Shown piece by piece: positions 35,165 to 46,582 of a DNA stretch of 64,000 nucleotides. Under the pieces are notes generated by a model. That model had not been told where the DNA came from. It saw nothing but the letters and a program-made list of their open reading frames with translations, and searched no databases. The number at the start of each line of letters is the position of its first letter. The stretch's first letter is position 1. Origin of the DNA: Sipunculus nudus (taxonomy: Eukaryota > Annelida > Sipuncula > Golfingiida > Sipunculidae); the NCBI GenBank assembly GCA_026874595.1, contig CM049310.1, positions 41,421,558 to 41,485,557 on the forward strand. Reading direction: 5' to 3'. A program made the translations under genes and the position numbers.

Positions 35165-36170
35165 CTGTAGTCTCTACATTACTTGGCATTTTTACCGGTT
35201 TCACGCTCTGCGTTGCAGTTGACGCATTAGCCTTACTCTGCTTTTCTCTTTCTTAAAGCATTCAGATTCTATATGCCCCTTGCAATTCATTCCACAGAAT
35301 CTACAAATCTTAATTAATTTGATTCAGTCCTAAGTGACCACTCTAAATTTTGAGCAGGAGAGTCAGAATGACTTTTAAACTTGGACCTTCTTTTATCGGA
35401 CCATTGTTTATTTGAGCCGGAAGAACCCCAGGTAGGAGGGAGTACCTTTTCTCCGACCAATCCTTGGACCTCAACAAACCTCTCTTTTTGACCAAACTTT
35501 ATCCTGTACCTTAGGCGGTGTGACAAGGCAACTTATCCGCCATGACACCAGCCTTACTTACATACTCTGTCTTATGCTCATTCAAAAACATTCTGATCTC
35601 ATGATGGATATGTCTTTTAAATTCTTCAAACAGAATCAAGTTTCAGTTTCTCAAAATCATTGCCAACCTTCATAGACTGACACCAAGCGGATAAATAAAT
35701 TTTCTTTATCTCTAACACATTCTACATGCATTTGATTCTCTCTCCTAACAGTGTGTCTAAATTACTGTGGATAAGCCTCGGGCACTAATTTATAAGCCCT
35801 CAATATGGCTTCCTTCACAATACATACATTGTTCGTCAGAGAGGGCGGGATTATAATCTTGAGCCGTCCTACTAAGAATCCCTGTTAAAAAGGGGTCCAT
35901 TTTTCTATAGGCCAAGCCATTAAAGAGGCCACATGCTCAAAATGATTGAAGTCACGCTCCACTTCATTTTCATTGAAGGGAGGAACCTTCATCGAATTTC
36001 TAAACAAGAATTCAGAGTTATCATTTACTCTAGGAGTTTGACGGTTTCGTTGTTCTAGCTCTTTCAATCTAATTTAGGTTTCTTGTTCATTCAGTTTAAT
36101 TTCTCTTTCAATTTCACACCTACGTCTTTCGCAACAATATATATATTTACGTATGTCTACTATTGGGCCC
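35165..36170 (-). pseudogene. gag of element A
   Basis: Minus strand: a charged helix (CEIEREIKLNEQE, LKELEQRNRQT) precedes MKVPPFNENEVERDFNHF and MAWPIEKWTPF, which match the capsid start seen in the Gmr1-like gag (FQEKDVDKYF, LKWPKENWT). Further on, GQKERFVEVQGLVGEK and a damaged zinc knuckle (ICRFCGMNCKGHIESECF, two residues too long) lie near 35240-35310. Stops are frequent between 35880 and 35530. The element was probably related to the Gmr1-like one. Confidence 0.75.
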
Positions 36171-36196
36171 CCAAATGAATATTTAGTTTCGCCACC

Positions 36197-36197
<1 letters not shown>

Positions 36198-36269
<72 letters not shown>
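36198..36269. repeat. (TA)n(GT)n microsatellite
   Basis: About 21 TA followed by about 14 GT units. It sits exactly where the start of the 5' LTR of element C should be. Confidence 0.95.
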
Positions 36270-36270
<1 letters not shown>

Positions 36271-36745
36271 CGGCTCCGAAAATACCACTTTCATAACATT
36301 ATCGTGTAATATCAGGTCATGAATTACATTTTACTTATGAAATGCCTTGGTTGTCTTGGTTGCTTTGCCTCATACTGATTTTCAGTCGAGAGCCGGTTTT
36401 CTATTGTTTTGTATTGTTTTCATTCGGACAAACACATCGACCGAATCGTACCCTGCCAAGCCTCAGTCTCAAGGCACCGAGAACTGATCAGTGTTAATGT
36501 TGTGCTTGGCAGGAAAGGACTGAACTTATTGAACTCTTAAACCCTAACATTTAACCAATTCGGCACTTTTAGTTTTCAGTTTCAGTATATCGTGTAAAGC
36601 TTTTGTATTCCATATTCCATTTGTAACTCTACTGGGTAATTTTCATTTGTTGTACACGCATGACTATTTGTATTTATTGCATGTAATACGCAATGGTATC
36701 TTCATGTGTTTTTTCATGTATACATTACCGAGTGATATGTTTTCT
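36270..36745 (+). repeat. 5' LTR of element C, partial
   Basis: Matches 43093-43585 ('aataccac', 'atatcaggtcatgaatt', 'accctgccaagcctcagtct', 'ttcatgtgttttttcatgta'). The first ~100 bp are replaced by a microsatellite, and homology stops after 'accgagtgata'. Confidence 0.8.
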
Positions 36746-37439
36746 TGTCTTCCATATCGCCAGTGGATAATAAAATTAATTAATTGGGTGTCTGTGCACA
36801 ACACCATTACACATGACCAGAGTGGACTTTTCGTGGACTCTTTATGACACTGGTTCCGTGTTCCCCCTTCGCTTCGCTTTAGTGCCTTGCACTGTAAACG
36901 CTGCCTTGCCATTGTTCTACGCTCGTGGGTTCTTCGTTTGTTTTCCTGGACTCCGTGCACGGAGACTTCGTCTGAAGGGCCCTGGCGAACGTCACTCTCC
37001 TTGGAGAAGATACACATTTTCTATGACTGCATGCACTTTTCTTCTTATATTTGTTATTGTCCATGGAATTTGTGCTTAAATAATCATATATTATGATGTG
37101 TAAGGTATTATTGCACTGTTTTGAATTTTAAGTGATCAATGATCATTGATCATTGTTCTGACTGTAAAATGTTTTCACAGTTTAGTATTGGTAAATTGAA
37201 CTGCATGTAAAGGGTATAAGCAGTTGTTCCGGTTTGAAGTTACCATGTTCAGTCACGTGTTCTATTGTCATTAGGCCTCGTGGTCACGGTAATGTAAACA
37301 ATGGCAAAGCAACTAAACACTGACATTTGCCATTAATATAACTTGCTGACTACATGAACCTGCTAATAATTTACCATCGTAGGACGACTTAAGACAATTT
37401 ACATAATTATTTCTGTTTGTTATTGTCTTCAGAGACCAC
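36746..37439. other. 5' untranslated part of element C, unassigned
   Basis: Does not match the rest of the 3' LTR. The segment 36840-37080 is more GC-rich. A short direct tandem repeat 'gatcaatgatcattgatcattg' lies near 37135. No primer site was recognised. Confidence 0.4.
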
Positions 37440-38710
37440 ATTCCATCCCATCTATTTGCAATAAATCAGTTGACATAACACGGGTCGTCTCCAAGCATGG
37501 GCTACCTCCTGATGTTAACGGATCTGAGAGTATTGTGCAGTTCTCGCAAATTGAAACCCCCACGCGTTTTATTTTTTGTTAAGGAAGCACATTCTGGTCG
37601 TTGCACTGGCCGTGGTTTTGTAGTTTTGGAATCTAAAGACTCCGCCAAACAGGCCATAGATAAGGGTTGCTCTTTACAAAAGGATTCAAATATCAAAATC
37701 TTTCTTGAGCATGCTTAGGTTTCCTCCATAACTGAGGTGTCACATCTGATTCTTAACAAAATGCTCGATTCGTTAAATCCTTCTTCCCTTCAGGTATCCG
37801 AGGGTAAACGTGTCTCAGAGATAGTAACAAAGCTCGATTTTCTTTCAGATTTCGAGGTAAATCAGATGACTTTAAACACAGAAGGGGTGATGCAATTCAG
37901 GTGCCATCTTGGGCTACTGGTTACAGTATAATATCTCCAAAGCTTCCTTTTCAGGTAATCACGAAAAAACTGGTAGCTACGAACAATGGCGCTCCCATCT
38001 CAAATCTATGATGAAAGCTGGCGTAACACCAAATTCTCAGATATTGTCAGCAATTCACCAGTCTGTTAGGGGAACAGCAGGTAATGTTCTATTACATATG
38101 CCTGATGAATCCACTCCTACAGATATACTGAATAAATTTGACAGGTACTTTGGTAATGTGCTCCCCACAGAGGTACTTATACAGCAGTTCCACTCTCACA
38201 AACAAGATGCCAAAGAGGATTTAAATTACTGGAGCTGCAGACTTAATAGACAGTTAGACCTCATTATCCAAAGAAATCCTGTTCCTCATAGGGAATATGA
38301 GCAAATGCTTCGCTCTAGGTTCTCGAATGGACTGTATTCCATATATATATCAAAGAAGCCTTGCGTCATAGGTATGATAATGGGGAAGAACAAGATGATA
38401 TGTCTGCAGCCGCCCATGCTTTAGAGTCCGAAGTTGCACATAGTTCACAGGTGAAGGTTGCATCGTCCAATCACATTTCTCAACAAGGGGTTAAATCTTT
38501 GTCTTTTGAGAGCTTTGTGCTGGAGCAGATAAATAACTGTCTACCCTGGAGAATCGCATATCAACACTTGAATCGTCTCAGCCGTCCAAAACAAATTGAC
38601 CATCACATGCGCAGGTTGACGTTCGTAAAAGTAATACTTTCTCGGACGAAATTGTCTGCTCTCGTTGCCATCGTAACACACATACTGTTAAGAAATGTAA
38701 TGCTGAACGA
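37440..38710 (+). pseudogene. gag of element C (RRM-like N-terminus, capsid, CCHC knuckle)
   Basis: The N-terminal part shifts frame: VVSKHGLPPDVNGSES, then HSGRCTGRGFVVLESKDSAK, with the G-x-G-F-V core of an RRM-like fold. Capsid from about 37935: FSGNHEKTGSYEQWRSHLK, SVRGTAGNVLLHMPDE, FGNVLPTEVLIQQFHS and a C-terminal RFSNGLYS. Knuckle CSRCHRNTHTVKKC (C-x2-C-x4-H-x4-C) near 38657-38698. The layout recalls PNMA-type capsids. Frameshifts near 37560, 38370 and 38600. Confidence 0.78.
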
Positions 38711-38763
38711 ATCAAATACGGTAAAATCCTAAAAAAAAAGTAAGAGTCACCCGTGTCCAGTCT

Positions 38764-39215
38764 TTGGAGGCCACGGGTTCAGATAATACGATTCCCACAA
38801 CAAATGTATGTACCCAGAATGTCCCTCTCGTAGGTGAAGCTCAGGTTGTTGACATGACTGCAGATGGTATTAACTCCAATGGTCTTTTAGATACAGGTTC
38901 CCAAGTCTCTACTGTCGCTGAGTGGTCTTATGAAAATCACCTAAACCCGTCAGACTTAGTCCCCGTGGAAGAGATGATGGATCTCCGGCAACTAGACGGC
39001 TAGAAGGTAGAGTATTGTGGTATCGTTCCTGTTGACTTAGTTTTCTTATATACTTGCTCAAACATTTTCTGTGCCAGTATTGGTGATGTAAAATACACAT
39101 TTCAATCCAATGTTCCATTTTTAATTGGAACAAACCTGCTAAACTCATGTTTATATTTTCTACGGACAAATGCTGGTCGAAATTTAATTCAGAGTTTACA
39201 CATGTCAGAACCATA
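38764..39215 (+). pseudogene. aspartic protease of element C
   Basis: LVGEAQVVDMTADGINSNG leads to LLDTGSQVSTVAEW, the catalytic DTGS loop. After a stop at 39001 the same frame goes on through VPVDLVF to VPFLIGTNLLNSC, the C-terminal IGTN motif. Confidence 0.82.
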
Positions 39216-39380
39216 GAAGATTGCTACTAAATGTATGAAAAAGGGAACAGAAAACACTAAATAAATGTACGTGGTCATGTTTTATCCACTAAGTCTACAG
39301 TAGTACCTGCTCAAAGTGATATCACTATAAATGGTTTAACTAGAGGTTGTAAAACAGGCAAAACGCTTGTTATAACTGAT

Positions 39381-40490
39381 GTGAATGTACTTAACAGGTT
39401 GCCAACCGGATTGATTCTTCTTCCGTGTGTCAAAGAACTTTATTTGTCCATAGGTACAAGTCACAGAAATTCAGTACAGGTAAGAAACATAACAACACAT
39501 TCCATCACTATTCAAGCAAAAAGAATTGTCTGTAACATACAGGAAGCTACCTTCGTAAACCAATTTACACCATCTTCTGAACCATTTGATCATAAATTCT
39601 TAAGCATGTTCAAGTTCGGTCAAGATTTGTCACAATCTGAATCTAACCTACAGCAGCAACTGTTGCTTAAATGGAAACATATATTTTCCTTAAGTAATAC
39701 AGATCTTCGACATACCAGTGTAGAAAAACACCGTAATGTGTTAACTAACAACGAACCATTTAGGGGGCGATATCGTATCCCTCCACAATTATATGATGAG
39801 GTAAAACAACATCTGAGAGAGATGCTTGAGTCAAAAGTAATAAAGAGGAGCAGAAGTCCGTTTGCGAGTCAAGTGGTCCATGTCAGAAAAAGTGACGGGA
39901 CTCCTCGGTTCTGTATTGATCATAGATCCCTTAATAGCAGAACTGTCAGAGACACTCATTCCTTGCTAAGAATCGATGACACCTTAGATTCTTTAATTGG
40001 CGCTCGTTACTTTTCCTCTCTAGATTTGAAGTCCGGTTACCGGCAGGTTGAGTTGGCAGATGAAGATAAAGACAAAACAGCATTTACATTAGGTCCCCTC
40101 GGTGTTTATCAATGGGAAACCATGCCGTTCGGTTTGGTGAACGCGCCAGCCTCATTCTAAAGATTAAGGCAAAAGACCATACAAAAGAATGTCTGCTCTA
40201 TCTTGACGACATAATCGTATTCTCTGCCACCTTTGAAGAACACCTCATTCGCTTGAATAACATCTTTCCTCGTCTTAATGATGCAGGCTTAAAACTTAAA
40301 TCATAAAAAAGCCAGCTAATGCAAAACAAAAATAAATACCTAGGACACAGTCTCAAAAGAAGGTAAACAAACTGACCGGAGTAAAATAAATGCCCTCAAA
40401 GAATGGCCTGTACCTAAATGTGTCAGTGATGTACGCCGTTTCTTAGGCTTTGCGAGTTTCTTTCTTAGATTTGTCCTGGATTTACAAACA
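39381..40490 (+). pseudogene. reverse transcriptase of element C
   Basis: Open for 259 codons. Motifs: GRYRIPPQLYDEVKQHL, SPFASQVVHVRKSDGTPRF, CIDHRSLNSRTV, FSSLDLKSGYRQVELA (first catalytic Asp), METMPF-like WETMPFGLVNAPASF. A deletion shifts the frame at 40157, and the YLDD loop follows in CLLYLDDIIVFSATFEEH. Then KYLGHSL and FLRFLGFA-like remnants after stops. Confidence 0.9.
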
Positions 40491-40900
40491 ATTGCGAAAC
40501 CATTACATGACTTACTGAAAGGTTACCATATTCAGAATAAAAAAACAAAAAAAAACAAAACAAAAAAAACAGCAATCGTATCAAAAAGAAAATTCCATCC
40601 CAACCAAACTTTATCTGGTCACAACAACATCAACTAGCATTTGATCAATTAATAGGACTGCTATCTTCTGCTCCTGTACTAGCGTTTGCAGATATCTCAC
40701 ACAGATGCAAGTTTTGATGGGATCTCTGGTATCTATTATAACAACCCTCTAACATGCATCATGTCCTCTGCCAAATTAGACGCAACGGGTCAAAGATCGG
40801 TATCGGATTTGGCTAATTACGACTTCAACAGTCAATATAAAGCCGGCAAACACAACATCGATGCCGATGCACTTTCAAGAATATCTCGAATGCCCGCTGA
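40491..40900 (+). pseudogene. RNase H of element C, badly damaged
   Basis: FIWSQQHQLAFDQLIGLLS and SAPVLAFAD are readable around 40605-40692. TDASFDGISG carries the catalytic Asp. An internal deletion removes the middle. The end ANYDFNSQYKAGKHNIDAD and ALSR is intact. An A-rich low-complexity insertion lies at 40537-40575. Confidence 0.8.
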
Positions 40901-42280
40901 AAAGCGGAACCAAAACCATCACTGTATTACCAATGACGTTGTAAAAGCTGTTTGTCAATCAGTGACAATACCATCACCTGTAATATGTAGTCTTACTTGT
41001 GACCAGTCCAATGCTGTTCCATCAAGTGATCCTATCGATATCCTTGGACAAACACGATTAGACTTATCTAAAGAACAAATTCTGGATTCGACTCTGAAAC
41101 CATTCATTTTGTATTTCAGAGACAATAATGTCATAAACAAGAAAGACTTGACTCATCCTGATCTAATAATTCTTTTCAGACGAATAGATAGTCTTGTGCT
41201 ACGAGATGACATACTTTATCGTAAACGTACACTGAATGGCAAAATTCAATGTCAAATGGTTATACCTAGGAGTCTACGTAAAGTTGCTTTATCTGGTATT
41301 CATGACGATGTTGGGCATCTGGGTCGTTATCGGTCTCTCCATCTTGCCCATGACCGATTTTGCTAGCCGAAAATATATAAAGACATAGATTAATACATTA
41401 AAAATTGTCCTCGTTGTATAAGGCGGAAGTCCCCTCCAGGAAAGGCTCCTTTGGTGCCGAAAAAATTCCACACAACCAATGAAACTCTTATGTGTTGATT
41501 ATAATCATAATCTATTTTAGCCTGTGCCATCTAAAGGTGGAGTTGAAAACATTCTGGTCATGACCGATAATTTCACCCGCTACGCTATGGCAGTTCCTTG
41601 TCGCAATACCACGGCAAAAAAACACAGCTTAATTACTCGTTGACACCATCGTTCAACACTATGGCTTCCAGCCCGCATAATCATCAAGAACTATGCAGAC
41701 TAGCAGGTATCCATAAATCATGATGTACAACGTACAATCCAATGGGGCAAGGGCAAACCGAACGGTTTAACCGTAGTCTAATCAGTAAGTAGGGTACTCT
41801 TGAGGAAGAGAAAAAGAAAAACTGGAAAGAATACGTAAGTGCTCTGACTTATGCCTACAGTTGTACTCAAATGACACAACTGGTTATACTCCTTTCTATT
41901 TAATGTTTGGTAGTCATCCACGCCTCCCTATTGATTTAGTACTTGGAACTAACAACAATCCTAACCATCAAATTACAACACAAATGTTTCCGAACTCAAA
42001 GACCAACTTTCTTCTGCATATGATATTGCTACACAAACGGTTGTATGATAAACGTGCTCGTAATGGGTTGCTTGGTATTGGAGATCACGTCTTAGTACGA
42101 AAGGTAGGGTTAATTGGGAAACAGAACTGACCAATAAATGGGAAGAGCGGATGTATGAGGTATTGGAACAATCCAATGTCGTTTGCCCCTTGGGTAATAA
42201 AAGACGTACTCGTACCTTGCATCGCAATATAATCCTGCAAACCAAATGATACATCATCAGAGTCAGATGAGTCATCGTCA
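40901..42280 (+). pseudogene. integrase of element C
   Basis: LDSTLKPFILYFRDN and ILYRKRTLNGKIQCQMVIP precede the zinc site: His pair in GIHDDVGHLGRYRS and Cys pair in NCPRC-like text near 41402. The core keeps NILVMTDNFTRYAMAVPCRN. The segment with the second Asp is deleted after HYGF (about 41670). NPMGQGQTERFNRSL holds the Glu. The end is TGYTPFYLMFGSHPRLPID, then RARNGLLGIGDHVLVRK. Several stops. Confidence 0.85.
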
Positions 42281-42679
42281 GATGATGACCTTATGTTGAC
42301 TATAATAACACCACCAAACAATGATCCTCACAATAGTATTACTGACGATGTGAGTGCTTTATATTTAGAACTTGAATTATCGGATGATACGGATGAAACA
42401 ATTACATCTGATCATCCTGATGTTCCCCCAATATATGGTGACGTTAATACACCTGTTGAAAATGTAAATACTACAGGTGTGTTAGGAGGTAATACTGATA
42501 CGTCACAACCACATGACCATGACGTCATGTCATCACATGATCAAAATAATGATGATAAGAGCACATCGATTACTGATCAGGCTAGCGATCAGGAACCTGT
42601 AAATACATAACGTAGGTCTACCCGAGAACGTCGTCTGCCTGAACATTTCCGGTTCGGGGATTATGTGCTTAACCGATGA
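42281..42679 (+). pseudogene. acidic C-terminal tail of element C polyprotein
   Basis: A Ser/Asp-rich stretch (SSESDESSSDDDL, DDVSALYLELELSDDTDE) precedes the conserved end TRERRLPEHFRFGDYVLNR and a stop at 42677-42679. Confidence 0.75.
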
Positions 42680-42981
42680 CTGCAGTTAAAATAGGCTACC
42701 TTGAGCATAGTTTTCAGCAAGTTCATGTGTTTGCATAGGTTTTAGGTTAAGATCTTTCTGTACGCTTCATATGGCTCGTTCTGCGATTTTGACGGGTCAG
42801 TGATATCTTTTAACTTTAATTTTGCGTATACTGCCACCAGCTTAATTCAGGTATAATTATCAACCCCATTCCTGTTAACATTCCAGTTAAAGCATCCAAC
42901 CTAAGTCCTACTGAGCGCCGTCCACCGCTGTCATGCGAGACCTATAAATCTTTGTAGGTGAAGTGTCGGGGCACCATTGAC

Positions 42982-42992
42982 TAGGGGGAGCG
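42982..42992 (+). promoter_or_regulatory. polypurine tract of element C
   Basis: 'tagggggagcg' directly before the 3' LTR start TGTGATG. It is the expected plus-strand primer site. Confidence 0.65.
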
Positions 42993-43809
42993 TGTGATGT
43001 ATGGTGTGGTGACGGTGATGTTAGTATGATTTTGTGGCTGCGTTTGCTGCCAATAATTTTTCTTGTTTATATTAAAGTAGGGGAGGGTATAACGGCACCG
43101 AGAATACCACATACATAACATTATCGTTATATACCATTTCATAACATTATTAACATTATAATATATTTCAAAACACATATAATATCAGGTCATGAATTGC
43201 CTTGCAGTAATGAATTGCCTTGGTTGCTTTTTATCATACTGATTTCCAGTCGAGATTCGGTATTCTATTGTTTTCATTCGGACAAACACACAGAACGAAA
43301 CGCACCCTGCCAAGCCTCAGTCTTATGACACCGAGAATTGATCTGTGTTAATTTTGTGCGTGACAGGTAAGGACTGTTTTTACTGAACTCTTAAACCCTT
43401 ACATTTAACAAATTCAGTTTTTAGTTTCACTATATCGTGTAAAACGTTTATATTCCATATTCCACTTATAACGCTACTGGGTAATTTACATTTGTTGTAC
43501 ACGCATGACTCTTTGTATTTATTGCATGTAATACGCAATGGTATCTTCATGTGTTTTTTCATGTATACGTTACCGAGTGATAGGTCAACTACTTCAGTAT
43601 ACTTAATTGTAATGTGCACGTTAAATGAATTGTATATATCATATATCATATTTTGTATCATATGTTAAGAATTGCTTTGTCAATTCTGTGCTTGGCAGGG
43701 ACTCCGGATCGGAGCAATCCAGTATATGTATATATATTACTGAATAAACCGACTTTTATACATATATCACATATATTATATATTTCAGTTTTTTCATGGT
43801 TTTACTTCA
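42993..43809 (+). repeat. 3' LTR of element C
   Basis: Starts TGTGATGTATGG and ends ...TTTACTTCA, 817 bp. The middle part matches 36270-36745. A possible polyadenylation signal 'tgaataaacc' lies near 43740. It is followed by tggtgtctgaagcg, which looks like a tRNA-Leu-type primer site. Confidence 0.8.
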
Positions 43810-43810
43810 G

Positions 43811-43824
43811 TGGTGTCTGAAGCG
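43811..43824 (+). promoter_or_regulatory. primer-binding-site-like sequence after the 3' LTR
   Basis: tggtgtctgaagcg differs little from the common leucine-tRNA primer site. A primer site should follow the 5' LTR. Here it follows the downstream LTR, which suggests a tandem or recombined element. Confidence 0.45.
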
Positions 43825-45067
43825 AAATATCATGTAATTTATAATGAGGCAACACGTTTTCAGTGCATACTTTTGCAATCAGAAGAACAAAGACCATGCA
43901 TATACATACACTGTATATGGTGTTTAGCTGAAGTGCAATACAATACCATTCACTTAAAATCAATCAAAAATGTATGTTCTTCTTATAAGGCGAGGTGAAG
44001 GAAACCTCTCTATAAAAGCCTTTTTTTAAATTTTTATGTCTACAAGCAAAGATATTAAAAGCAAAAAGAAACTGAACATTCCACGTGAGAAGAGGAAGTC
44101 ATGTTAGAGAAATCCTTTCGATAGAAAGGTAATGAGTGTCTACATAAATTGTGGGTATATATCCAACCTATTCTTCTGAAGACGTAATATGCGCTTTTAG
44201 AAGAGAAATTGTGTATTCTTTTTCAAATCTATACAACTGAGTTGGTGGTTTGTTAAATGAAATTAAGCAAATGATACAGGAATACGTGCTGAAATTTATA
44301 TACGCTCCCGAGGCAGCAGAAATCTTACGCTTCTAAAGAAGCAACTGATTTTCACGCTGCCAGTTTTGACCGTTTATGATATATTTAGACACCAGATTGC
44401 GGTTCGTTGTCCACTGAACAAAACGTGCGTATGATGTGACAAGCAGATGTCAATAAACAAACACTCGACAGGCATCCTGGCTCAGCCCATAGCTGCGCTT
44501 CAAGCGCCGTTTGAAGACAGTTTACGTATGAATTTTAATTGCTCCATCTGCATTCTCGCATCATCGACCGATTCGATTCTGACAGCATGACTGTGTTAGC
44601 GTAGCAATGTGTCTGGTGTCTGCAGAACTGAAACCAGCCAGCGAGGTGTGCACGTAGCCTTTGTTGTTACGTTTCATTTGAATTACAGCTCACCGACCTA
44701 TGTGCCCGAGGCCCTAAACAAACCACGTCTGCGGCAATTCTCTCTGAGTCTGTGGCCTGTTCTGACGGTTACCGGGGCGATGAGCTGTCACTCAAAACGA
44801 AATGAACATGATTGGCTCCGTGTATTCCTTGCTACGCCACGTCTTCCAGCACAAGGTCTCATCTGATTGGACAAAAATACAGTGCTCCCCTCTGGTGTAG
44901 CAATTCAGGATACGAGGTCATAACAAACAGCGATTACCATATAGTAAGTAGGCCAATGGTTAAAGCCCTGTGTAAAGAGCGTAAAATTTATATTTCTCTG
45001 ATAAAAATGGTACTTGTGGTTTCGGTGGGGGGGGGGGGGGGTTTAGCATCGTCAATATTAGGCTCTG
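43825..45067. other. no gene recognised
   Basis: AT-rich to 44450, then more balanced composition. No retroelement domain is readable after the primer-site-like sequence. A G run lies at 45026-45042. Confidence 0.45.
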
Positions 45068-45500
45068 AATGAGACTAAGCAGGGCCTCCGAGAAAAATAT
45101 TTCGAGGCAGTAAAAATGGTGTCCGGTCCCCTCCTTTTTCTTCGTTATAACAACCATTCATTTTTACGGATGTAATCAACTCTTTATTCGATTTAAATCC
45201 AAGGCTATACTTATTGAAGCAGTATACTAAAATATGGACTGTAACAGATGGATGCATATAGTTTTCTCCATGTAATGCTACGTATATTATATCATTTATA
45301 TATAATTGATCCACATGCTTAACTGAAATAAAAATCATATGGAGGTCTTAGTAGGCATCCCTATAACCTCAAGCTCAAGGCAAGCAACCTACTATACAAG
45401 AGGTTACTCACACTACAGTATGTGCTTCTCATGCTATATGTGCCATCAACAACAATACTATCACAATAAAGACAAAACCAATTGAAACTTGGAAGAACAA
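45068..45500. repeat. 430-bp dispersed repeat, copy 1
   Basis: From 'tgagactaagcagggcctcc' to 'aacttggaagaacaaaaa'. It is almost identical to 53728-54163 in the same orientation. Differences are limited to a C-run length and scattered substitutions. On the minus strand it holds 'caataaag', a polyadenylation-like signal, so it may derive from a 3' end. No coding content. Confidence 0.9.
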
Positions 45501-45579
45501 AAAGCGCCGAGTGTTTGTTTAAAGGCTTCTTTTATGCCCCCAAAGTCGTAACCCCCCCCCCCCCCCTTGATCCGTCATT

Positions 45580-45905
45580 GTTATAGTGCTTACAGTGTAA
45601 AAGCACCCTGACGCTAGGCCAAACGGCCCATAAATCCTTCTTCGGATCATTGCGTTTACCTGTAGGCTCCCCTGTCGTTTTTCTTGCATGTAAAGGTCGC
45701 CTCGTAGGGAGTGCCCCATTCCTGCTCATCGGTCTAGATGGTTCAGATCAAGCAAGTCACCCTCAGCCGTAGTGAATCACTTTCATAACAGCGGATGAAG
45801 GTATCCATTTACATCTTGAAAAGTAGTCAACATTCTTTAAAGGTAAGGTTATAAATGTGTGGTTTTGAATTTGTTTCTTTATTTAGTTAAAACAGGTACG
45901 GTTAC
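45580..45905 (+). repeat. promoter/exon-like duplicated segment, copy 1
   Basis: Matches 63310-63635 in colinear phrases: 'gtaaaggtcgcctcg', 'gtgccccattcctgc', 'aacctcagccg'-like, 'cagcggatgaaggt' and 'aggtaaggttataaatgtgtgg'. The last phrase looks like a splice donor. It may be a duplicated non-coding first exon. Confidence 0.55.
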
Positions 45906-46162
45906 ATAAAATAAAATACTTGACCTCAAGTATTTAAGTATATACTTGTATATAACAAGTATAAATTATGATTTTATGTATAATAATCCATAAACGTCTC
46001 CGAGCATTTCTTCATATAGATCAGGGATCTCTCGTGGCGAACCTAGGTTTTTTTGCCGCCCAGGGCAATGAGATCTTAATCATAGAAAAAAGTCATTATT
46101 TATAATTATTATGTAATTGCATATTTTCCTTTATACACTTAAACCCACATGTATATGCATAC

Positions 46163-46174
46163 ACACACACACAC

Positions 46175-46262
<88 letters not shown>
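46163..46262. repeat. (TA)n microsatellite at the 3' end of the LINE
   Basis: About 100 bases of almost pure TA, next to the LINE 3' untranslated region. Confidence 0.95.
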
Positions 46263-46582
46263 CACATGTATACTTACCTACATGTGCCCACACATATGCG
46301 TCTACAAAGTGTTATATGACTATACACACATTACATCCAAAACATTTTATGCTAACTTTTTTAAATTACTCTTATTTTAATATTTTTTGTTTGCTGGGAA
46401 AATTCCTTCATGCCAACAAGTCCATCTTATCTCTATCATACATGATAATATTTCTGCACAAAGAGAATATATACACGTTTCACACTAAAGAATCAACTAA
46501 TTTTTTTGTGTGAAATAAAACAACAAAAAAATCAATAAAGTCTTTTCACCCATCTTATCTCTATTATACATAAACACATTCT

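Larger units (their letters stand above)
36270..43809 (+). mobile_element. Ty3/gypsy retrotransposon C (standard domain order)
   Basis: Order: damaged 5' LTR, gag with an RRM-like N-terminus, CCHC knuckle, protease, RT, RNase H, integrase, acidic tail, polypurine tract, 3' LTR. The protease-RT-RNase H-integrase order is that of ordinary Ty3/gypsy elements, in contrast to its neighbour. Long open stretches (259 and 226 codons) show it is younger than elements A and B, but stops and deletions make it non-functional. Confidence 0.88.

Noticed and set aside
36664-37017. 117-codon minus-strand frame
   Set aside because: Its C-terminal half is antisense to the LTR of element C and recurs in the other LTR copy (43530-43600).
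46096-46380. Open frames rich in Ile/Tyr on both strands
   Set aside because: Translation of a (TA)n microsatellite.
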